Source: a virus
IMG/VR virus record: IMGVR_UViG_3300007346_000225
Coordinates: 1-24,496 of that record
DNA: 24,496 nt
Direction: 5' to 3' (one strand)
The notes below the pieces were generated by a model. That model ran no database searches, had not been told where the DNA came from, and saw only the letters and a list, made by a program, of their open reading frames with translations. Below are positions 17,987 through 24,496 of this stretch, one piece after another (positions within the stretch are counted from its first letter, which is position 1; every line of letters starts with the position of its first letter). Made by a program: the position numbers and the translations under genes.

Positions 17987-18011
17987 TTATATTTATTGTG
18001 TTGGTTTAGAC

Positions 18012-18040
18012 GGCATAGAGTTAATTTCTTACTCTACGCC
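18012..18040 (-). terminator. Stem-loop after the 256-residue gene, possible attenuator
   Basis: Two arms, GGCATAGAGT and ACTCTACGCC, pair over ten positions with one A-C mismatch and leave a 9-base loop. It begins 6 bases beyond the stop codon at 18047 (reading leftwards) and about 25 bases before the ATG of the ring gene at 17986. No T-run follows on the minus strand, so strong intrinsic termination is not supported; partial termination, RNA processing or mRNA end protection are alternatives. Confidence 0.55.
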
Positions 18041-18046
18041 AAGTGT

Positions 18047-18817
18047 TTATGAAAGCTTTTTTGTTATAGATTTCATTAAATCTACACCTTCATCAGTTTT
18101 AAAATATTGAGCTAACGCCGCGTATGGGTGCTGTTCAAATGGTACTGTTAAAACTTTTTTGCCATTAGCAAATTTAAAAACAGTATTGTCATCAGTAAGT
18201 TGTAAAATTCCAACTTCAACAGCTCTGTTAGCTAGATTTCTTAATTTTATATCTTCGTCTTGAACAAGTTCTAAAAATAAAACAGGTTGCGATTTAGCAA
18301 ATCTATACGCGTCCCTTTTTAATTCTTTAGAAGAAAGGCTAGCAACTGTTGAACCTAACTCAGTTCTCATAATAGCTTCTAAATGTTCAATATCAATTTC
18401 GTTAACTAAGTTTAAAGCTTCAAGTTCTAATTCTAAAACATCAATTTCATCTTCAGCTTCTTGCACTTCGTCAACTTCTTCCCATAATTTATTTCTTTCT
18501 GGGTGATATAAAGAAAGTAATTTTTGTAAATTTTGTTCTTCTTTTGGAACATATAATACACCATCTAAAAACATTACATGAGATAATGTTACGGCTCCAT
18601 CTTGTTCATCTACGAATAAAGATCTTTGATTTGTAGCGTAACGTATTTCTCTGTTTATTCCGTTTGCTTCATCAAAATAAAGCAAAGGTTTTCTAGCTGT
18701 GTGTTTTGTTTGTATTGTCCAAGAAATAGGTGATCTATTACCTGTTAGTACATATGTTCTATTTTTTATCTCCCATCCTTTTTCAACGTCAGGAGCTTTT
18801 GTTGTTTTTGTTGTCAT
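18047..18817 (-). CDS. Unknown phage structural-block protein downstream of the capsid gene
   Basis: 256 residues, ATG at 18817. Residues 1-105 are a beta-rich basic region (TYVLTGNRSPISWTIQTKHT; RSLFVDEQDGAVTLSHVMFL). Residues about 105-150 are a strongly acidic coiled-coil-like helix (EEVDEVQEAEDEIDVLELEL). The C-terminal third (from about 165) has helices with KDEDI-type and LRNLANRAVEVGILQL segments, then NTVFKFANGKKVLTVPFEQH. I recall the C-terminal pattern as a recurring segment in proteins of unknown function of marine phages, but no function is known to me. Its place after the major capsid gene suggests a head-decoration, head-completion or assembly role; that is inference. Stem-loops border it on both sides. 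Confidence 0.7.
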   Translation of the reverse strand: MTTKTTKAPDVEKGWEIKNRTYVLTGNRSPISWTIQTKHTARKPLLYFDEANGINREIRYATNQRSLFVDEQDGAVTLSHVMFLDGVLYVPKEEQNLQKLLSLYHPERNKLWEEVDEVQEAEDEIDVLELELEALNLVNEIDIEHLEAIMRTELGSTVASLSSKELKRDAYRFAKSQPVLFLELVQDEDIKLRNLANRAVEVGILQLTDDNTVFKFANGKKVLTVPFEQHPYAALAQYFKTDEGVDLMKSITKKLS

Positions 18818-18839
18818 AATTAAATAATATAAAATAAGA

Positions 18840-18864
18840 ATACTGGGCTCCGAAGAGCCCGTAT
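18840..18864 (-). terminator. UUCG-tetraloop stem-loop downstream of the major capsid gene
   Basis: On the transcribed minus strand the hairpin reads GGGCTC-TTCG-GAGCCC, a perfect 6-bp GC-rich stem closed by the very stable C(UUCG)G tetraloop. Beyond a single bulged base the stem is extended by ATAC/GTAT. It lies 20 bases past the capsid stop and about 22 bases before the next ATG. What follows is AT-rich but has no long T-run, so I read it as a partial terminator and/or a 3'-end stabiliser that raises capsid mRNA relative to downstream genes. Confidence 0.72.
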
Positions 18865-18883
18865 CCTATAGTTAAAAAACTTA

Positions 18884-20419
18884 TTAAGCTTTAAATAATA
18901 CGAAGTTATTTGCAGCTTGAGTAATAAGACATCTTTCAGTCAGATAGTGCATTCTCATTTCGTCAATATCTGAGCTAGTAGGTCCTCCAACAGATCCTGT
19001 AATCCAAGATTTCATTTTTCTGTTGTCAGTTTCTGAAGCTCTATATCTTACGTGTAAGAATGGACGCTTAATGTTTGTACCAAGTTGTTGGTCATAAACA
19101 GTAGACGTACCAGCAGGCACTAAAACACCTTCAACATCTCCAAAACCTCCACGAGTTGACCAGTCATTTAAGTATTTCCAGTCAGTTTTGTAAAAGTCAT
19201 AAGATCCTCTGCGGTATCCAGTAAACCCTAAAGTAAGCGCCATATCTTCGCTGTTGTTAAATACTCCATAAGAAGTACCACCACTAGCGTAGCCACCATT
19301 TTGTTGAGCAAGAATATCATCAATTTCTAATGATAAATCACGATTTAAGAAAAGCATGTTTTCTTCAATAGCTCCTTGCTTGTCTAATTGCTTAAGAACA
19401 GCATCAAAATCAGTAAGTGCTCCACCACCTGTAGCTTGCGCTCCAAATCCTGAATATACATTACCTCTTTCTTCAATTGCATCAAAGAAACCTTGAGTAC
19501 CACGTGCATTTTGCGCAGCAAGGCTACCTCCATAAGTTCCAAGAGCGATATTAGCTCCTCCAGCAGCTTTTTCAACACCTTCAACCATAGCCATTTCTAC
19601 GTAGTCTTCCCAACGTAGTCTATTTTCGTGCTCTGATTTTAAGTACCATAGGTATCCATCTGCTCCGTTTTCTGAAGTTACTTCAATCCATCCAATCTGA
19701 GCTGTGTCAGATCCATTGATTGAATAGTGCTCTTTCATAATGATTGGAGCATTAGTAAATGTAGCATAGCTAGGATCTAGCTTTTCAGTAAAGTTTCCAG
19801 TACCTTTAGCAAATTCAGATCCATATACCATTGCAGTTACTCGCTCAGCAGCAGTTACACCAGCATGAGCTTTGTAAGCTTTAATTTGGAAGCTAGCGCC
19901 TGAAACTGCTGTTACCACACCTTTAATAACATCAGCAGTTCCACCAACAGCAGAAGTTGCAGATGACTGAACTTGTACCATAGCCGTTTGACCAACTTTA
20001 AAGTTACAGTTTGATGTAGTATTAGATGTTAAACCAACACTTGTTGGTTGAGCAGGAATAGTGAAGTTTAATACTCCACCTGCGTTAGCGTTAGCTGCAA
20101 TAACTGCAGCAGCACCAGGAGCTGGTAATGTAGCTGCGGTTCCTTGAGGAAGTACATTTGCATAACGAGTATGTAAACGTCCTTGCTCAGTCCAGATAAT
20201 TTGATCTGAAGTTGAAGGCATCTCTGCAGATACCATTCTTAAAAATGATCCGATTGAACGATTTCCGTAGCGTTCTACTTCTTTTTCGTATACATCGGGT
20301 AAAAATTGTTGTGTCCATTGATCATGCGCCGCTGAGGTGAAGTCAATGTAATTCCCAGCATAAAGTGTTTTAGACTGAGTTGGTTGTAATGCGGCAGGAA
20401 TGCCACCAGTAAAAGCCAT
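18884..20419 (-). CDS. Major capsid protein (HK97-like fold expected)
   Basis: 511 residues, ATG at 20419 preceded by an A-rich leader (AAATCAAACAAA). It opens MAFTGGIPAALQPTQSKTLY and runs through DQWTQQFLPDVYEKEVERYG, an N-arm then long-helix layout usual in crAss-like and other podovirus capsid proteins. A Thr/Ala/Gly-rich beta insertion follows (about 100-190; VMVQVQSSAT-like strands) and the helix IDEMRMHYLTERCLITQA near the C-terminus. Length is within the range for this group. The coding sequence is visibly less AT-rich than its neighbours, as expected for the most highly expressed gene. It follows the scaffold candidate and precedes a UUCG stem-loop. Homology by eye is moderate; order, length and composition make the call strong. 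Confidence 0.85.
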   Translation of the reverse strand: MAFTGGIPAALQPTQSKTLYAGNYIDFTSAAHDQWTQQFLPDVYEKEVERYGNRSIGSFLRMVSAEMPSTSDQIIWTEQGRLHTRYANVLPQGTAATLPAPGAAAVIAANANAGGVLNFTIPAQPTSVGLTSNTTSNCNFKVGQTAMVQVQSSATSAVGGTADVIKGVVTAVSGASFQIKAYKAHAGVTAAERVTAMVYGSEFAKGTGNFTEKLDPSYATFTNAPIIMKEHYSINGSDTAQIGWIEVTSENGADGYLWYLKSEHENRLRWEDYVEMAMVEGVEKAAGGANIALGTYGGSLAAQNARGTQGFFDAIEERGNVYSGFGAQATGGGALTDFDAVLKQLDKQGAIEENMLFLNRDLSLEIDDILAQQNGGYASGGTSYGVFNNSEDMALTLGFTGYRRGSYDFYKTDWKYLNDWSTRGGFGDVEGVLVPAGTSTVYDQQLGTNIKRPFLHVRYRASETDNRKMKSWITGSVGGPTSSDIDEMRMHYLTERCLITQAANNFVLFKA

Positions 20420-20440
20420 TTTGTTTGATTTTAAGTTGTG

Positions 20441-21685
20441 TTATTTATTCCATTTAATGCGCAACTTATCAGATGAATTTCCAGATACAACTCTAATTTT
20501 ATCTCCGTATTCGGTTTTTATAGTTGAATTATCGGAGCGAGGGTCCATATTAATGTTTTTTGCTTGCTTGGCAGCTTCTTTCACGGCGTCGGCACGGCCT
20601 TGCTCATAAAAGTGATTTGCAATCTTATCTGCATTTTTAGCAGCAAACAACGCTCTATGGTATCCTGCAGCGTCCGCTACAGAACCGTCGTCACCTAAAA
20701 ATTCATTAATAAAATTAGAAATATCTGATTGATATTGTTTAACTTTTTCAGTGTTATCTACTTTAAACCTGTATTTGTTTTCTCCGACCTTAAAATCAAA
20801 ACCTTTGAAATTATCATTAAAAACTTTATTTGTTTTTTCAATAAACTCTTTTTGAAGATTATTATACTCTTCTGATTGTTGCTTAGAATTATTATAATAC
20901 TCCATAGCTTCAGCATATTCAGGAGCAACACTTTCTTGCTTTCTTAACTTAAGATCGGCATAGTATTTTTCCCTACTATTGTTAAAATAATTTTGGGCAT
21001 TATATAATTCTTCTTTAAAAGCTAATTGCTTAGCTTTAATTTCTGACGGATCGTCCGTCTCTTCATCATATGCAAAGTTTTTGTTGAATAAAAAATCAAC
21101 ATCATCTACATCTAAATGAGGTTTTGTATTTTTATAATATTCTCTTAATAAAGTTGTGCTATCCATTTTAGAAATGTCACGATTAAGATTAACATAATCT
21201 TCTACCGTTCCGCCAGTTTCTTCCATGAATTGCACCAGCTTTTCAACATTTTCAGGTAAAACAACTTTTGTTTCTTCTTGTTTTATTTCCTGTTTTGTTT
21301 CTTGCTGGATTTCTTTCTGTACTTCTTGTTTTTCTTCTTCTTGTGGTTCATCATTTACTAATTGCAATGGTGAATCATCAATTACTTCTTCTTCTTCGTT
21401 TTCTTCTTTTGTATCTTGCTCCCGTACTTGTTCGTCCACTTCCGGGCTATCTTCGGCTCCATCGCCCACAGATACGCTCTCTGTTTCTTGCTCTTGAATG
21501 GCATCTTCTTTAGGTGTTGGTGGTTTATCTAAATTTACTTTGTAAACGCCGTCGTCTTGAAGACCATACGATTCATCAACAGAACCTTCTTCAATAGCCT
21601 GTTCTAAAACAGCAGCTTCTTTTTCTTGTGGTGTTGCAGGAGGTGTATTGTCTTCTACAACGTTAACTTTAACTTGTTCTTCCAT
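20441..21685 (-). CDS. Probable capsid scaffolding protein
   Basis: 414 residues, ATG at 21685, 21 bases before the capsid gene. Residues 1-140 are acidic and low in complexity, with many Glu/Gln/Asp and repeats of QE/KQE type around 95-137 (EIQQETKQEIKQEETK). Residues about 150-340 are helical and coiled-coil-like with many aromatic and charged residues (EELYNAQNYFNNSREKYYAD). The C-terminus is basic and ends KLRIKWNK. An acidic helical protein with a basic C-terminus, encoded between portal and capsid, is the usual arrangement of phage scaffolding proteins, which guide capsid assembly and leave or are degraded. No protease domain is visible. Function is from position and composition. Confidence 0.72.
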   Translation of the reverse strand: MEEQVKVNVVEDNTPPATPQEKEAAVLEQAIEEGSVDESYGLQDDGVYKVNLDKPPTPKEDAIQEQETESVSVGDGAEDSPEVDEQVREQDTKEENEEEEVIDDSPLQLVNDEPQEEEKQEVQKEIQQETKQEIKQEETKVVLPENVEKLVQFMEETGGTVEDYVNLNRDISKMDSTTLLREYYKNTKPHLDVDDVDFLFNKNFAYDEETDDPSEIKAKQLAFKEELYNAQNYFNNSREKYYADLKLRKQESVAPEYAEAMEYYNNSKQQSEEYNNLQKEFIEKTNKVFNDNFKGFDFKVGENKYRFKVDNTEKVKQYQSDISNFINEFLGDDGSVADAAGYHRALFAAKNADKIANHFYEQGRADAVKEAAKQAKNINMDPRSDNSTIKTEYGDKIRVVSGNSSDKLRIKWNK

Positions 21686-21716
21686 AATTGTATATAATAA
21701 AATAATTTAAATAGTT

Positions 21717-24137
21717 TTATCTAGGTTCAAATCTTGATAAATCGAAACCCCCTAAAACATCATTGCCTTTAGACTCAAAGGACTTTTGTGGTTTGCCCGT
21801 ATCAGGCGGTCCAGTTATTTTGGACGCACTAACTTTTGTGTTAGCTATTTCTTTTTGAGTTTCACTTTGCTTTTCAACAAGCTCTTTTTGCGCTTGTAAC
21901 TCTAATTGTTTTAATCTAACATTTAAATCAAACTCATATTGCATAAGTTCTCTTTTTGTTCTTGCCTCAACTTCCATCTTTTTAATAGAAAGCTCATTTT
22001 CAGCTGTAGAAACTTGAATTTTAGATTCTGTTTTAATTTGTTCTGCTTGCGCTTTTGCTTGTTCAACAACAATTTGTGCTTGACCTTGAGCTTCTGCTTG
22101 TGCCGCACTAGCTGCTTGAGCTTGAGCTTGGTCAACCTGTTGCTTTTTAATTCTTCTAAATTTTAAAAGCTGATTAGCTAATTTTGTATTATTAATTTCT
22201 CTTATATCAATAGCGTCTTCTAAAAATATACTTTTTTGTGCTAGTGCTGTTTGTATATTAGCCTCTAGCATTTGTTTTTCTTCTTGATCAGGTTCTAATT
22301 CTAAGAATATACCAAAATCATGCATATGCAAGTCTTTTAGCTCTTCTAAAGAACCAACCGTAAATCTACCTAGTGCAGTTATAAAAGCTTCTTTTGACGG
22401 GTGAAATTCTAATACATCTTTAAATCTTAAAGAAATTGCTTCTGCTAAAGAAGTTGTAATAAACATGCTACTTGTTAGTATGTGTCTTGTAGCTGTATTA
22501 CTATTTGCAGCTGCTAGCTTTTGAACACCCACTAAAGCTTTTGGATCTGGATCAGATCCATCTCTAGCTTCATTTAAACCAGTAACATCACGCATCATTT
22601 GTATGTACTGATTATATGCTCCTATTAAAACCTGTATTTGACCTCCACCACCACCAGGTAATTCTTGAATAGGTACTTTGCCAGGATTCATTTCACCATC
22701 TACAGTTTGAGATCGCCCTATTATAGAACCGGTTTGGAAGTACATGTTCAATGCCTCTTGTGGATTGTAACTTGTACCGTTTCCTAAATCAATTTCAGCT
22801 AAACCATCAGCATCTAAATAAACACCAGATGGAGTCATTCTTTGTATTGCTTGCTGTAATTTTAAATGCGTTAGCTGTATTAAATCCGCATAAGGTGCCA
22901 TTTTAGATACCAAGGAATTAATGTTTCCTTTATAAAGTCTTGGCGCACTTGCAATATAATTCATCATTACCTTATTTGTATTAGATAATGGTCGAATCAT
23001 GTTAGTCGCCTTTTCCCACTTTAATAATTCTGTAGTACCTAAAATAAAAGCTCCTTCGTATATTACTTCTCTTGCTTGCGCAACCTTTTTAAATCTAGTT
23101 CTTTTATCTTTGGGTGGATCAAAAGAATCATCTTTAGGGATAGCTTTTTCAGCACCTGTAGATGTTTCTTTTATTTTGTATACATTATTTTCCCAAGTTT
23201 TCCAGTTAAAATATAATACTGTAACTACGTTATTGTCATCTATAACATTATCATTAGTATTACCTATATTATTATAGTCTGTCCAATTTGAACCCTTTTT
23301 TGTATACTCTGCAATTTTTTCATCTGTTAAAGATGGGAATTGCTTTTTTAATTCGTTTAATTTTATTTTTTTTACTTCACCAAAATAGTAACAATCAGCA
23401 AAATTAGGATCTTCTGTATATGACCATACTAAATTAGCAGGATCTACATAATCAAGCTTAATACCATCTGTATTATTAAAAGAATGCTTAGCACATCCAA
23501 TACCTATAACAGCTAAATCATAATCAATTCTGCTTTTAATTTCGTCATATTTATTTGAAAGAAAAACGTTGTTTATAGCCTGCTCTTGAGCAATTTCAAT
23601 ACCTTGCTTGTAATTTAATTGCATAAAAAGCTCTAGCTCTTCCGTATTTGCAGGAAGTTCTTCTTCAGGTACATTACGAGCGTTAACACCTAATTCAGCT
23701 TCTATATCCGCTAATATTTTTTTTGCGGCTAAATCTCTTTGAATATTGTTAACAAACTTTGTTCTTTTACCTGTGGATATAGGATCTTGAGCAAAAGCTT
23801 TAATACTAAAAAGCCTATCTTGCATACCGTTAACAACAATATCTACAAACTTAGGAACAATAGGAACTGGTTTCCAATCAAGATTTAAATAAGAAAGATC
23901 ACCATTGATAGCAAATTCATCTTTGTACTTTCTTATTGATTGCTCTCCCCTGGCATATAATCTCAACCTATGATATTCATCACGTGTTTGGTAATACCTT
24001 CCGGACCCGTTATCCTTGTTAAACCAGTCTTGCTCAATTGCTCTAGCTACAGATAAACCATAATCCTTAGATTTTTTAACTGCATCTGAGACGGCTTGAC
24101 TCGGAAACTGTGTTATTTGTCCTTTATTTTTTGCCAT
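21717..24137 (-). CDS. Portal protein with extended Ala/Gln coiled-coil C-terminus
   Basis: 806 residues, ATG at 24137, two bases after the terminase stop. The N-terminal half matches the large portals of crAss-like and related podoviruses: RDEYHRLRLYARGEQSIRKY, then PIVPKFVDIVVNGMQDRLFS, a helix-clip region and the DYDLAVIGIGCAKHSF and LDYVDPANLVWSY strands. The stem/crown part carries GLNEARDGSDPDPKALVGVQ at about residue 520-540. Residues about 662-782 are a long Ala/Gln/Glu-rich coiled coil (QAQAQAASAAQAEAQGQAQI onward), followed by a Gly/Pro tail. In the virion it would form the dodecameric DNA channel at one vertex and bind TerL during packaging. The coiled-coil barrel is long for the family and could project into the capsid. 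Assignment is firm. Confidence 0.88.
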   Translation of the reverse strand: MAKNKGQITQFPSQAVSDAVKKSKDYGLSVARAIEQDWFNKDNGSGRYYQTRDEYHRLRLYARGEQSIRKYKDEFAINGDLSYLNLDWKPVPIVPKFVDIVVNGMQDRLFSIKAFAQDPISTGKRTKFVNNIQRDLAAKKILADIEAELGVNARNVPEEELPANTEELELFMQLNYKQGIEIAQEQAINNVFLSNKYDEIKSRIDYDLAVIGIGCAKHSFNNTDGIKLDYVDPANLVWSYTEDPNFADCYYFGEVKKIKLNELKKQFPSLTDEKIAEYTKKGSNWTDYNNIGNTNDNVIDDNNVVTVLYFNWKTWENNVYKIKETSTGAEKAIPKDDSFDPPKDKRTRFKKVAQAREVIYEGAFILGTTELLKWEKATNMIRPLSNTNKVMMNYIASAPRLYKGNINSLVSKMAPYADLIQLTHLKLQQAIQRMTPSGVYLDADGLAEIDLGNGTSYNPQEALNMYFQTGSIIGRSQTVDGEMNPGKVPIQELPGGGGGQIQVLIGAYNQYIQMMRDVTGLNEARDGSDPDPKALVGVQKLAAANSNTATRHILTSSMFITTSLAEAISLRFKDVLEFHPSKEAFITALGRFTVGSLEELKDLHMHDFGIFLELEPDQEEKQMLEANIQTALAQKSIFLEDAIDIREINNTKLANQLLKFRRIKKQQVDQAQAQAASAAQAEAQGQAQIVVEQAKAQAEQIKTESKIQVSTAENELSIKKMEVEARTKRELMQYEFDLNVRLKQLELQAQKELVEKQSETQKEIANTKVSASKITGPPDTGKPQKSFESKGNDVLGGFDLSRFEPR

Positions 24138-24139
24138 AT

Positions 24140-24496
24140 TTATTTTATTATCTGACTTCTTAATCCTGAATTTGTATATTTAGAAAATCCAAAATCAAGT
24201 TTTTTTGTTTTTCTTTCACCGACGGGTCGGTATAAATGTTTTTGACAAGCCATTATAGCAAGTCCGCTGCTAATAGAAGCATCATGCGCTGTTCTTTTTG
24301 AAATATCAAATCTAGCCCAGTCTTCTAAGGTTCTTTGAAAATACATATTACCGTGAGACTCACCTAGATTGCCCACGTGGGATTCTATATATGTTTCAAT
24401 TGCTGCAGCATGTGCTTGTCTAATGTCTTCAGATGAATTGGGTATACCACCCAACTCTAATTCTGTTTTAGATAATTTAATTTTTGTTTTATCAGG
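24140..24496 (-). CDS. Terminase large subunit, C-terminal end (5' part outside window)
   Basis: The minus-strand frame is open from the right edge to a TAA at 24140, giving 118 residues. The TTG at 24454 is internal because the frame continues upstream with PDKTKIKLSKTELEL. The segment ISKRTAHDASISSGLAIMA resembles the end of TerL nuclease domains, where a conserved Asp in a HDxxxxxGxAxxxA-type helix is the last catalytic acid. The tail is basic (GERKTKKLDFGFSKY). TerL is the ATPase/nuclease motor that cuts and packages DNA and normally precedes the portal gene, as here. The ATPase domain is not in view, so the call rests on this motif plus gene order. Confidence 0.66.
   Translation of the reverse strand, partial: PDKTKIKLSKTELELGGIPNSSEDIRQAHAAAIETYIESHVGNLGESHGNMYFQRTLEDWARFDISKRTAHDASISSGLAIMACQKHLYRPVGERKTKKLDFGFSKYTNSGLRSQIIK

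Noticed and set aside
18861-18880. AACTATAGGATA on the minus strand, reminiscent of the 3' half of a T7-type promoter
   Set aside because: Only a short partial match, located in an intercistronic spacer, with no second copy noticed elsewhere in the window.
1-24496. tRNA genes, integrase or attachment sites, insertion sequences, anti-defence genes
   Set aside because: There is almost no non-coding space and no recognisable sequence for any of these on either strand by reading.

Overview
The window is a piece of an AT-rich, tailed-phage genome, most likely a podovirus infecting a marine Bacteroidota (flavobacterial) host. Evidence for the host is indirect. The base composition is low-GC, the genes have A/T-rich leaders with no purine-rich Shine-Dalgarno sequence, the start-site contexts look Bacteroidota-like, and the tail protein ends in a BACON-like domain. 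The portal, ring and tail-stabilisation (muzzle) proteins resemble those of crAss-like and related Bacteroidota podoviruses. I cannot place the phage inside Crassvirales from this window, and the IHF-type genes usual there are not seen.

Layout. The left edge (1-771, + strand) is the C-terminal third or so of a class I ribonucleotide reductase large subunit (NrdA), a nucleotide-metabolism gene. It ends at a bidirectional terminator hairpin (782-805) that it shares with a convergent block of at least 13 genes filling the rest of the window on the minus strand. Read in transcription order (right to left), that block is: end of a probable terminase large subunit; portal; probable scaffold; major capsid protein; an intercistronic UUCG stem-loop; a conserved-looking unknown protein; a second stem-loop; two ring/tail-tubular-type proteins; a 1331-residue muzzle/stabilisation protein with a beta-rich tail; an unknown 79-residue protein; a degenerate GNAT-fold protein; an Ala/Gln-rich repeat protein; a 513-residue helical protein; a 2410-residue giant protein; and a very basic, disordered last protein.

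How they work together. The order portal-scaffold-capsid-tail-tubular A/B-13-14-15-16 of T7-like phages is reproduced in outline. I therefore read the last part of the block (12313 down to 819) as the internal/ejected protein set that is packaged in the head and delivered with the DNA. The giant protein carries two HExxH zincin-type motifs and a full set of HAD phosphatase motifs, so it looks like a multi-enzyme ejected protein. It is the most interesting object here. Genes are packed with gaps of a few bases or TAATG stop-start overlaps; no gap exceeds about 70 bases, and there are no tRNAs, CRISPR arrays, insertion sequences or attachment sites that I can see.
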